From Bacteroidales bacterium UBA4243 (GTDB lineage Bacteria > Bacteroidota > Bacteroidia > Bacteroidales > F082), in NCBI GenBank assembly GCA_002396205.1, contig DGXB01000117.1, positions 1-6,654 on the forward strand: a DNA stretch of 6,654 bases, in the 5' to 3' direction. Both the position numbers and the translations under genes were made by a program. Below the pieces are notes generated by a model. That model worked only from the letters and a program-made list of their open reading frames with translations, made no database searches and had not been told where the DNA came from. Of this stretch, positions 1 to 4,989 are shown one piece after another; position 1 is the first letter of the stretch, and the number at the start of each line of letters is the position of its first letter.

Positions 1-1
1 T

Positions 2-78
2 TAGAGTGTAGAGTGTAGAGTTTGGAGTGAAGAATGTGGAGTTTTAAATCTTGAATTTTGAATCTTGAATATTAAATC
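2..78 (+). repeat. Degenerate heptanucleotide tandem array (11 units)
   Basis: Eleven consecutive 7-bp units can be laid out without any insertion or deletion. They start at positions 2, 9, 16, 23, 30, 37, 44, 51, 58, 65 and 72. The first six are of the TAGAGTG/TGGAGTG type and the last five of the TTGAATC/TTAAATC type, and both types share one register. The array ends 27 bases before the ATG of the SPFH gene, so it probably lies in or just upstream of its leader. I see no gene and no clear TAnnTTTG promoter element in positions 1-105. Related, shorter arrays occur at 1528-1555 and, on the opposite strand, at 3734-3769. Confidence 0.8.
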
Positions 79-105
79 AATCATAAACAATTAATTTACT
101 ACCAA

Positions 106-1377
106 ATGGGACTTATCAAAGCAATAGTAGGATCAATCGGTGGCACCTTGCGTGACCAATGGTTGGATCTCATCAAATGTGACAACATGGACATGGACAC
201 CCTCATGGTGAAGCAAACCACCAGCTCGGGTCAGATCTCGAAAGGCAGCCGCATCCTCGTGGCCCCCGGCCAGGTGGCCGTCATCTACGACAGCGGCTCG
301 GTGCTCGATGCCACCGCCGAGGAAGGCGTCTACACCTTCGACCAAAGCTCGTCGCCTTCGTTCTTCGCAGGCGAGTTCGGTCCTGTCTTCAAGGAAATGT
401 GGCAGCGTTTCACCTACGGCGGCACTCCCGCCAAGGAACAGGCCGTGTTCTTCTTCAACATCAAGGAAGTCTTAGACAACAAGTTTGGTACCGCCACTCC
501 TGTCCCCTTCCAAGACTGGTCGCACGCCATCCCGAACCAGATGACTGGATCGCTGCAACCCATGGGCGTCAATGTGCGCTGCTACGGCAAATACACCTTC
601 CAGCTCGACGACGTGGCCGTTTTCATGCGCAACCATGCCGGAACTGCCAACGTGGTGAAGAAACAGGACATCACCGAGCAGATGCGCAGCGAGGTGATTG
701 CCTCGTTCCAAAATGTGCTCAACGAGATGGGCAACAGCAAGCATCGTGTGCCTGTGCTCGAACTGCCGAGCTACACCGACGAGATCAAACAGGTGATGGA
801 CGAGCGCGTGTTCGACGAGCCCATACGCCGCCGTGGCGTCAAGCTAATCAGCTTCACGATCGAGTCGGTCTCGCTCGACGAAGCCAGCCAGCAGAAGATT
901 GACCGCTACGAGTACAGTTCGAACTCCATGATGCAACAAGGCAAGATCATCGACGTCATGCAGACCGCGGCTGGCAACGAAGCTGGTGCGGCAGGTGCCT
1001 TCATGGGTCTCGGCATGGCCAACATGGGCAGCGGCGGCATGACGGGCAGCGTGATGCAAAACGCTTGGAACGGCCAAGGCGGACAGGTCAACTACGACCC
1101 CTACAACCAAGGCGGTGGCGGTGGTGCTGCCCAGCAAGGTGTTCCCTGCCCGAAGTGCGGCACTCCCATCACGGGCAAGTTCTGCCCCGAATGCGGCACA
1201 CCGGCCCCGGCTCCGAAGCAAACGATGAAATGCCCGAAGTGTGGCACTGAGAGTTCGGGGAAATTCTGCCCCGAATGCGGCACGCCATTGGTCGCCGTAG
1301 GTCCGAAACGCTGCCCGAAATGCGGCACCGAGGCGACGGGCAAGTTCTGCCCTGAGTGCGGTACTCCGATGGAATAA
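106..1377 (+). CDS. SPFH-domain protein with three C-terminal zinc ribbons (YdjI / virion-core-like)
   Basis: The 423-residue protein starts MGLIKAIVGS and has an SPFH/band-7-like body at about residues 30-265. This is the family also called 'virion core protein-like', which includes Bacillus YdjI. A Gly/Met/Ala-rich linker follows (about 290-345), then three CPxCG pairs: C348/C351 with C360/C363, C376/C379 with C388/C391, and C403/C406 with C415/C418. Each set has the spacing of a zinc ribbon. There is no signal peptide or membrane helix, so the protein is probably cytosolic and may attach to the membrane as an oligomer. In Firmicutes, relatives work in membrane-stress systems with PspA-type proteins. 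That role is family knowledge and is not shown by neighbours here. The ATG at 106 is the first in frame; no Shine-Dalgarno is visible, as usual in Bacteroidetes. The gene stands alone and is convergent with the tRNA gene. Confidence 0.88.
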   Translation: MGLIKAIVGSIGGTLRDQWLDLIKCDNMDMDTLMVKQTTSSGQISKGSRILVAPGQVAVIYDSGSVLDATAEEGVYTFDQSSSPSFFAGEFGPVFKEMWQRFTYGGTPAKEQAVFFFNIKEVLDNKFGTATPVPFQDWSHAIPNQMTGSLQPMGVNVRCYGKYTFQLDDVAVFMRNHAGTANVVKKQDITEQMRSEVIASFQNVLNEMGNSKHRVPVLELPSYTDEIKQVMDERVFDEPIRRRGVKLISFTIESVSLDEASQQKIDRYEYSSNSMMQQGKIIDVMQTAAGNEAGAAGAFMGLGMANMGSGGMTGSVMQNAWNGQGGQVNYDPYNQGGGGGAAQQGVPCPKCGTPITGKFCPECGTPAPAPKQTMKCPKCGTESSGKFCPECGTPLVAVGPKRCPKCGTEATGKFCPECGTPME

Positions 1378-1383
1378 CGCCAT

Positions 1384-1423
1384 AAAACAAATGTAGAGAC
1401 GCGCCATGGCACGTCTCTACATT
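1384..1423 (-). terminator. Palindrome with T-rich tail; likely terminator of the tRNA-Gly gene
   Basis: Positions 1390-1423 form a 34-nt near-perfect palindrome centred on CCATGG, with a single mismatched pair (C1402 opposite A1411). It lies between the stop codon of the SPFH gene (1377) and the 3' end of the minus-strand tRNA (1427). Read on the minus strand, the hairpin is followed by TTGTTTT (1390-1384), which fits intrinsic termination of tRNA transcription. The plus-strand side has no T tract, so termination of the SPFH transcript here is less certain. The symmetry is higher than a terminator needs, so it could also be a copy of a dispersed REP-type palindrome that serves as a terminator. 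Confidence 0.65.
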
Positions 1424-1426
1424 GCG

Positions 1427-1499
1427 AGCGAATAACGGGGTTCGAACCCGCGACCCTCAGCTTGGGAAGCTGATGCTCTACCAACTGAGCTACATTCGC
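1427..1499 (-). tRNA. tRNA-Gly, anticodon CCC
   Basis: The minus strand folds into a complete 73-nt cloverleaf. The acceptor is GCGAATG with TATTCGC, the D stem GCTC/GAGC and the anticodon stem TCAGC/GCTGA around the loop TTCCCAA. The T stem is GCGGG/CCCGT around TTCGAAC. Loop position 33 is T and positions 34-36 are CCC, which reads the glycine codon GGG. The discriminator base is U, as expected for tRNA-Gly. The 3' CCA is not encoded and must be added after transcription. Conceptual proteins crossing this stretch (for example containing AQLVEHQ or GSNPV) are the familiar artefact of translating a tRNA gene. Confidence 0.95.
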
Positions 1500-1511
1500 G
1501 TTTTGACGCTG

Positions 1512-1519
1512 CAAAAATA
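1512..1519 (-). promoter_or_regulatory. Bacteroidetes-type -7 element for tRNA-Gly
   Basis: The minus strand reads TATTTTTG, an exact match to the Bacteroidetes housekeeping -7 consensus TAnnTTTG. It ends 12 nt before the mature 5' end of the tRNA, which is right for a short 5' leader removed by RNase P. I do not see a convincing TTTG -33 box at the usual spacing of about 20 nt, where the AT-rich heptad array lies. Confidence 0.6.
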
Positions 1520-1527
1520 CGAAAATT

Positions 1528-1555
1528 TTTAATTTTGAATCTTAAATATTGAATT
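1528..1555 (+). repeat. Heptanucleotide array (4 units) before the LOG gene
   Basis: Four consecutive 7-bp units are visible: TTTAATT, TTGAATC, TTAAATA and TTGAATT. They belong to the same family as the right half of the array at 44-78. The last unit ends three bases before the ATG at 1559, so the array occupies the place of a normal ribosome-binding region. It runs in the same orientation relative to the downstream gene as the first array. Confidence 0.75.
1530..1537 (+). promoter_or_regulatory. Candidate -7 element for the LOG/protease operon
   Basis: TAATTTTG matches the Bacteroidetes -7 consensus TAnnTTTG, 21 nt before the start codon. A TTTG at 1502-1505 could be the -33 box, but the spacer of 24 nt is longer than usual. 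The element is formed by the junction of two heptad units, so it may be a chance by-product of the repeat. If real, it lies back to back with the tRNA promoter on the other strand. Confidence 0.35.
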
Positions 1556-1558
1556 TTT

Positions 1559-2275
1559 ATGCCAATAACAGAAAAAGAAGAACAAATCATCCGCGACAGC
1601 TTCCACCCCAAATCATGGAACGACATCAAGACCCACAATTCATGGTCGGTGTTCAAGATCATGGCCGAGTTTGTGGAAGGCATGGAAAAGATGTCGAGAA
1701 TCGGTCCTTGCGTGGCCATCTTTGGCTCGGCACGCACCCAACCTGGCGACAAATACTACGAAATGGCCGTTGAGATTGCCGAAAAATTAGCCGACTACGG
1801 CTTCGGCACCATCACCGGTGGCGGTCCTGGCATCATGGAGGCTGGCAACAAAGGCGCCCAACAAGGCGGTGCCACCAGCGTGGGACTGAACATCAACCTG
1901 CCCTTTGAGCAGCACTTCAACCCCTACATCGACCACGACAAGAACATCGAATTCGAGCATTTCTTCGTCCGCAAGACCATCTTCATGCGCTACGCTCAGG
2001 GCTACATCGCCATGCCTGGCGGCTTCGGTACCTTGGACGAGCTGTCGGAGGCCATCACCCTCATCCAAACCAACAAGATGGTCGACTTTCCCGTCGTCCT
2101 CGTCGGCTCGGAATATTGGAAAGGACTGATTGACTGGTTCCGCAACACCTTGTTAAGAGACCGCATGATCAAGGAAGAAGACTTCGACATTTTCCACATC
2201 GTCGACACTGCCGACGAAGCCGTGAAAGTCATCAAGGACTTCTACAAGAAATACGCCATCAAGCCCAACTTCTGA
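1559..2275 (+). CDS. LOG-family Rossmann-fold protein (TIGR00730-like)
   Basis: The 238-residue protein carries the hallmarks of the LOG ('lysine decarboxylase-like', misnamed) family. These are a Rossmann entry VAIFGSAR, the glycine-rich motif TGGGPGIMEAGNKGA, and the signature PGGFGTLDE, which binds phosphoribosyl and contains the catalytic Glu. Characterised members cleave nucleoside 5'-monophosphates at the N-glycosidic bond (cytokinin riboside 5'-monophosphate phosphoribohydrolase), releasing base and ribose 5-phosphate. The substrate here is unknown, and a nucleotide-salvage or nucleotide-hydrolysis role is more likely than cytokinin synthesis. About 50 residues precede the Rossmann core, making it longer than minimal LOG proteins. 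It has no signal peptide and is cytosolic. The stop codon overlaps the next start (TGATG), so the two genes are probably co-translated. Confidence 0.9.
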   Translation: MPITEKEEQIIRDSFHPKSWNDIKTHNSWSVFKIMAEFVEGMEKMSRIGPCVAIFGSARTQPGDKYYEMAVEIAEKLADYGFGTITGGGPGIMEAGNKGAQQGGATSVGLNINLPFEQHFNPYIDHDKNIEFEHFFVRKTIFMRYAQGYIAMPGGFGTLDELSEAITLIQTNKMVDFPVVLVGSEYWKGLIDWFRNTLLRDRMIKEEDFDIFHIVDTADEAVKVIKDFYKKYAIKPNF

Positions 2276-2727
2276 TGCGACGTTATATCGAAGTTCCACT
2301 GCAATTGCTTGACATCGAGGGAGAAGGCTTCCATGTCATGGTGAAAGGCATGATCCATGGCAAGGAAGCCAACTTCCTGATTGACACGGGCGCGTCGCGC
2401 TCCGTCTTCGACCCCAAGACCATCGCCACCTTTATCGAGAACCTGCAGTTTGAGAAAAAAGAAGGCATGACGGCTGGCGTGGGCAGCTCCGACTTGGAAA
2501 GCGCCACTTTCAACATTGACGTTTTTTCGATAGGGGAAATGGAAATCCATGACTACGAAGCCGTAGCCTTGGACTTGGAGAACATCCATGAGATGTACGA
2601 CAAACTCGGCCTACCTCGCATCGACGGCATCCTCGGTGGCGACTTGCTGAAACGGCACAAGGCCGTCATCAACTACAAAGCCAAGAAACTAAGGCTTACG
2701 CCGAAAAGCAATTCGACAGTTCGTTAA
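2275..2727 (+). CDS. Small retropepsin-like aspartic protease (clan AA)
   Basis: The 150-residue protein has the aspartyl-protease active-site motif LIDTGAS with D37 as the catalytic residue. A second clan AA landmark, the hydrophobic-glycine stretch GILGGDLL, lies at 118-125. Only one DTG motif is present, so by analogy with retropepsins it should act as a homodimer. I see no signal peptide or transmembrane segment, which suggests a cytosolic enzyme. Its substrate cannot be read from the sequence. The ATG overlaps the TGA of the LOG gene by one base, a strong sign of translational coupling. Similar single-domain proteins are often annotated simply as 'aspartyl protease family protein'. Whether the protease and the LOG enzyme share a pathway is unknown. 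Confidence 0.85.
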   Translation: MRRYIEVPLQLLDIEGEGFHVMVKGMIHGKEANFLIDTGASRSVFDPKTIATFIENLQFEKKEGMTAGVGSSDLESATFNIDVFSIGEMEIHDYEAVALDLENIHEMYDKLGLPRIDGILGGDLLKRHKAVINYKAKKLRLTPKSNSTVR

Positions 2728-2750
2728 GCCATTTTGCACAATAGGTTTTC

Positions 2751-2830
2751 TGGATTGCTTCGCTTTGCTCGCAATGACGTCCTCGTAGCAGTAAACGTCA
2801 TTGCGAGGGAGGCACGACCGAAACAATCCA
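2751..2830. repeat. 80-bp inverted-repeat element between convergent genes
   Basis: The element begins TGGATTG (2751-2757) and ends with its complement CAATCCA (2824-2830). Inside, CTCGCAATGACGT (2768-2780) pairs perfectly over 13 bp with ACGTCATTGCGAG (2795-2807) around a 14-nt loop. The middle parts of the arms are imperfect. The core GTCATTGCGAG...CAATCC resembles a palindromic repeat that I recall from many bacterial genomes, so this is probably a REP/MITE-like dispersed element. It sits between the 3' ends of the protease gene and the minus-strand SUMF1-like gene and could form a bidirectional transcription barrier. No run of T follows the stem, so I do not call it an intrinsic terminator. 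Confidence 0.75.
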
Positions 2831-2845
2831 TAAAAAGCTGAAAAA

Positions 2846-3700
2846 TCACTCCTCCGAAGCCTCCCCTTCAGTCATAATCACTTCTGGTTCAGCTTCTTCT
2901 TCCTTTTCCTTGACATAACGCGCATCGAGAGCGAGACGGAAGCCCCCGAACGAATTCTTCAAGTCGGGCAGGCGCTTGCCGCGCCACGACACACGCGCCA
3001 TCGTCTTAGGCAGTTGCCAGGCTCCGCCGCGAATGATGTACATCTCGCCGTCCTTGCCTAATTTGGCATTGCGCTCAGCGTCATAGAAACGGTATTTCGT
3101 CGAGCACCATTCCCAAACGTTGCCGCTCATGTCGTAGATGCCCAACTCGTTGGCCGTGCGTTTCTTCACCTTCTTGGTCTTGCGGGCGTTGCCATTATGC
3201 CATGCCACGCGATCGACATCCTTGCCACCGCTGTAGATATAGCCTCGCGAGTTTTTTCCACCACGGGCGGCATACTCCCATTCCTCCTCGGTAGGCAGGC
3301 GGAACTGCATCCCCGTGATGCTATCGATGCGCCGCAAAAACTCCTGAACCTCAAAATAGTTGACATTGGTCACAGGACGTTTTGGGCATTTGTAACGGCT
3401 TGGATTGTAGCCCATTACCTCTTTCCATAGTTTCTGTGTCACTTCAGTCTGGCCGATGTAGAAATCGTCGCGAATCGTCACATGATGCACGGGCACTTCG
3501 TCAATGAGCGAGTTGCGGTCGTAGTTGAACTCGGCTGTGTCCATATGCTGCGCGCCCATCCAAAAGCCGCCCTTCTCGACCCGTACCATGTTGAATGACA
3601 CCTTGTTGACGCGATAGGAAGTAGGTGCCGGAAGGGTGTCTTGGGCAAAGGCCAACGCAGAAAGCAGCAAGAAGCTGAAAATCAATGTAAATCTTCTCAT
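2846..3700 (-). CDS. Secreted SUMF1/FGE-fold protein lacking catalytic cysteines
   Basis: The 284-residue protein starts with a signal peptide (MRRFTLIFSFLLLSALAFAQ, likely cut after A19), so it is exported. Residues about 36-260 form a formylglycine-generating-enzyme-sulfatase (SUMF1) domain. Visible landmarks are GGFWMG (44-49), YIGQTEVT (81-88), RLPTEEEWEYAARGG (134-148), GNVWEWC (193-199), RGGAW (224-228) and GGFRLA (252-257). True FGEs carry a cysteine pair shortly after the RGG motif. Here that stretch (227-242) has none, and the whole protein has only C105 and C199. Formylglycine formation is therefore unlikely, and no sulfatase gene is nearby. A binding or structural role is the better guess. 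The C-terminus is a Glu-rich tail. I chose the ATG at 3700 over an in-frame TTG at 3721, because the ATG begins the signal peptide and the TTG lies inside the promoter. Confidence 0.87.
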   Translation of the reverse strand: MRRFTLIFSFLLLSALAFAQDTLPAPTSYRVNKVSFNMVRVEKGGFWMGAQHMDTAEFNYDRNSLIDEVPVHHVTIRDDFYIGQTEVTQKLWKEVMGYNPSRYKCPKRPVTNVNYFEVQEFLRRIDSITGMQFRLPTEEEWEYAARGGKNSRGYIYSGGKDVDRVAWHNGNARKTKKVKKRTANELGIYDMSGNVWEWCSTKYRFYDAERNAKLGKDGEMYIIRGGAWQLPKTMARVSWRGKRLPDLKNSFGGFRLALDARYVKEKEEEAEPEVIMTEGEASEE

Positions 3701-3718
3701 TTCTATTGAATTTGGAGG

Positions 3719-3726
3719 CAAAAATA
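3719..3726 (-). promoter_or_regulatory. Bacteroidetes-type -7 element for the SUMF1-like gene
   Basis: The minus strand reads TATTTTTG, an exact TAnnTTTG match that ends 18 nt before the ATG at 3700. Transcription would start a few bases downstream and give a very short leader. No clear -33 box is visible at normal spacing. The heptad array begins 8 nt further upstream, in the region where a -33 box would be expected. Confidence 0.55.
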
Positions 3727-3733
3727 ATAAGAA

Positions 3734-3769
3734 AATTCAAGATTTAAGATTTAAAATTCAAAAATTCAA
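3734..3769 (-). repeat. Heptanucleotide array (5 units), minus-strand oriented
   Basis: Read on the minus strand this is TTGAATT, one extra T, TTGAATT, TTAAATC, TTAAATC, TTGAATT. These are the same units as at 44-78 and 1528-1555. It lies upstream of the minus-strand SUMF1-like gene and keeps the same orientation relative to that gene as the other two arrays keep to theirs. Confidence 0.75.
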
Positions 3770-3801
3770 AATCCAGTTCTGCAAAAAGCAAACACTTCTT
3801 C

Positions 3802-3831
3802 CTTGTTATTTCCCAAAAACTGCTATATTTG
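3802..3831 (+). promoter_or_regulatory. Candidate promoter reading into the REP/Rhs-remnant region
   Basis: TATATTTG at 3824-3831 exactly fits the Bacteroidetes -7 consensus. CTTG at 3802-3805, with an 18-nt spacer, is a plausible -33 box. Transcription would run rightward through two hairpins and a dead Rhs fragment towards the lipoprotein gene at 4041, about 200 nt away. It may be the surviving promoter of a lost gene, may drive the lipoprotein gene through a long leader, or may produce a small RNA. No other promoter is visible directly before 4041. Confidence 0.45.
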
Positions 3832-3876
3832 CCGCCGACAAAGACTCTTTTGCCATGAAAGCCACTGCCATAAAAA

Positions 3877-3925
3877 GGGATTGCAAATCCCCATGCTCGA
3901 CACCAGCGAATTGCAAATTCGCTGG
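3877..3925. repeat. Pair of REP-like palindromes with a shared ATTGCAAAT core
   Basis: Two hairpins lie 11 nt apart. The first is GGGATT-GCA-AATCCC (3877-3891, 6-bp stem). The second is CCAGCGAATT-GCA-AATTCGCTGG (3903-3925, 10-bp stem). Both share the centre ATTGCAAAT with a three-base loop but have different flanking stems. That is the architecture of Bacteroidetes REP elements mobilised by RAYT-type (REP-associated tyrosine) transposases. No RAYT gene is in the window. The right palindrome ends five bases before the Rhs remnant begins. Confidence 0.75.
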
Positions 3926-3930
3926 AACGG

Positions 3931-4005
3931 GAGCCTTATCCATTGCGCATCAGCCGCAACAGGCTTGATACGCTGTATGCCATGACCCAGCCCGACACGA
4001 GATAA
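3931..4005 (+). pseudogene. Short Rhs-family gene remnant (copy A)
   Basis: Reading from GAG at 3931 gives EPYPLRISRNRLDTLYAMT, then QPDTR and a TAA at 4003-4005. This matches EPYPLRINRNRLDTLYGMT in the longer Rhs remnant at 4873-4929 in 17 of 19 residues. Over the 57 nt compared I count 10 differences, 8 of them at third codon positions, so both copies diverged while still coding for protein. Homology stops abruptly at 3930, next to the REP palindromes, and no start codon serves this frame. It is a fragment and not a gene. Confidence 0.7.
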
Positions 4006-4040
4006 ATAAAAAGGGAATAACGGTTTAAATAAATAACTAT

Positions 4041-4562
4041 ATGAAAAATAATGCTATTGTTTTGATTGGTTTTATAGTGGTCTTAATGTTAAATAGTTGT
4101 GCACATACACCCCAAAAAATAGAAAGATATATTAAAAACCACTGTGATTTGAGAACGGTCGATACATGTTTTATCGATTTAAACCAAGCACTAGAAACAG
4201 ACTACGATACAATGTATGTTTTTAATTCTCTAATCCCTTTAACAGGAATACAAAACATTATTGGAATAAAAGACTACGGAAAATGTAAAAAACCTGAAAT
4301 GACATTGATAGGGCATGATTCTGAAACGTGTAGGATTATTTTAGTTAAGAACAACAAAGTTGTATATGATGATGAATACAATTTCAATGATTATAATACA
4401 AAAATTTCTTTTCGTGATTTTAGCATTGTATACGGGGAAGGTTTATTTGATGGAAGCATTGTTAAAGTAAGCGGATATATATATTTGGACCAGATTTTCA
4501 TGGTAACAAAAAAAAGTGATGGGCAATATTTATTAGAAATAACAGAAGGGGTATCTAATTGA
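4041..4562 (+). CDS. Small AT-rich lipoprotein, possible orphan immunity protein
   Basis: The 173-residue protein has a lipoprotein signal peptide: K2, a hydrophobic stretch (5-17), then the lipobox L17-N18-S19-C20, so C20 would be lipidated. The mature part has four further cysteines (C35, C43, C82, C97) that could form disulfides in the periplasm. I do not recognise a named family. The pattern of a DYDTMYVFNS segment, an IIGIK segment and then RIILVKNNKVVYDDE recalls small lipoproteins often found beside toxin genes, but this is only an impression. Sampled G+C is 16 of 60 at both 4081-4140 and 4201-4260, against 39 of 60 at 5641-5700, which suggests acquisition by transfer. It is flanked by two Rhs remnants, which supports an orphan-immunity reading. 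No Shine-Dalgarno is visible. Confidence 0.75.
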   Translation: MKNNAIVLIGFIVVLMLNSCAHTPQKIERYIKNHCDLRTVDTCFIDLNQALETDYDTMYVFNSLIPLTGIQNIIGIKDYGKCKKPEMTLIGHDSETCRIILVKNNKVVYDDEYNFNDYNTKISFRDFSIVYGEGLFDGSIVKVSGYIYLDQIFMVTKKSDGQYLLEITEGVSN

Positions 4563-4620
4563 ACATGGTAATACAAAGTATTATCTATCGAGGCTTATGC
4601 TGTAAAAAGCTGAACTGAAT

Positions 4621-4956
4621 ATGGAGAATATAACATCACATAACTATATCAATATGAGAACCCGTTGTGGGCCATGTATCAACCATAGTGTTTTCAACAT
4701 TCAAATTCCCTGCGCGGCCACGGGCTACACCAAGCACTACTTTGCCGGCACGGAGCGTCTCGCTTCGGCCATAGGCAACGGCGGCTTGGCTGACATTGGC
4801 CACCCGATTGTTGACGGCGACGTGCTGGCCGACAAACTCGGGGAGCGCGACACGGTGCTGCGCCGCGTGATGGAGCCTTATCCTTTGCGGATTAACCGCA
4901 ACAGGCTCGATACACTCTACGGTATGACCTATCATAAATCCCACTTCACATATTGA
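4621..4956 (+). pseudogene. Rhs-family gene remnant (copy B), truncated at both ends
   Basis: The frame is open for 111 codons. From about residue 31 (position 4711) it reads like the late core of a Bacteroidetes Rhs/YD-repeat protein, with GYTKHYFAGTERLASAIGNG followed by a variable stretch and EPYPLRINRNRLDTLYGMT. Intact Rhs proteins are far longer and continue into an HLGS-type core and a toxin tip. Here everything upstream and downstream is missing, and the frame ends at TGA 4956 just before the next promoter. The first 30 codons are AT-rich, match nothing I know, and probably derive from the insertion or deletion scar. The fragment is unlikely to make a functional protein. Its tail repeats the remnant at 3931-3987. 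Confidence 0.65.
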
Positions 4957-4965
4957 AAAAACCAC

Positions 4966-4973
4966 TATCTTTG
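4966..4973 (+). promoter_or_regulatory. Bacteroidetes-type -7 element for the response regulator gene
   Basis: TATCTTTG exactly matches TAnnTTTG and ends 16 nt before the ATG at 4990, giving a leader of about 10 nt. No good -33 box is visible; CTTC at 4944-4947 is a weak candidate at 18 nt. The element starts nine bases after the stop codon of the Rhs remnant, so the gene has its own promoter. Confidence 0.6.
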
Positions 4974-4989
4974 CGCAAAATTCAACAAG

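Noticed and set aside
1101..1752. Minus-strand open frames running through the tRNA (peptides with AQLVEHQ, GSNPV, SSVGRA)
   Set aside because: These peptides are the standard result of translating a bacterial tRNA gene, and the frames also cross a terminator and known genes.
3701..3721. TTG start seven codons upstream of the SUMF1-like gene's ATG
   Set aside because: It would place seven residues before a clean signal peptide and lies inside the TATTTTTG promoter element, so a transcript would not contain it.
3877..3925. CRISPR-like pair of repeats
   Set aside because: Only two units occur, each is an independent palindrome with a different stem, the gap is 11 nt, and no cas genes are present. 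REP architecture explains it better.
3855..3968. 38-codon open frame starting at an ATG after the TATATTTG promoter
   Set aside because: It is made of the two REP palindromes and then runs out of frame through the Rhs remnant. Nothing in it looks like a conserved peptide, although the promoter makes translation possible.
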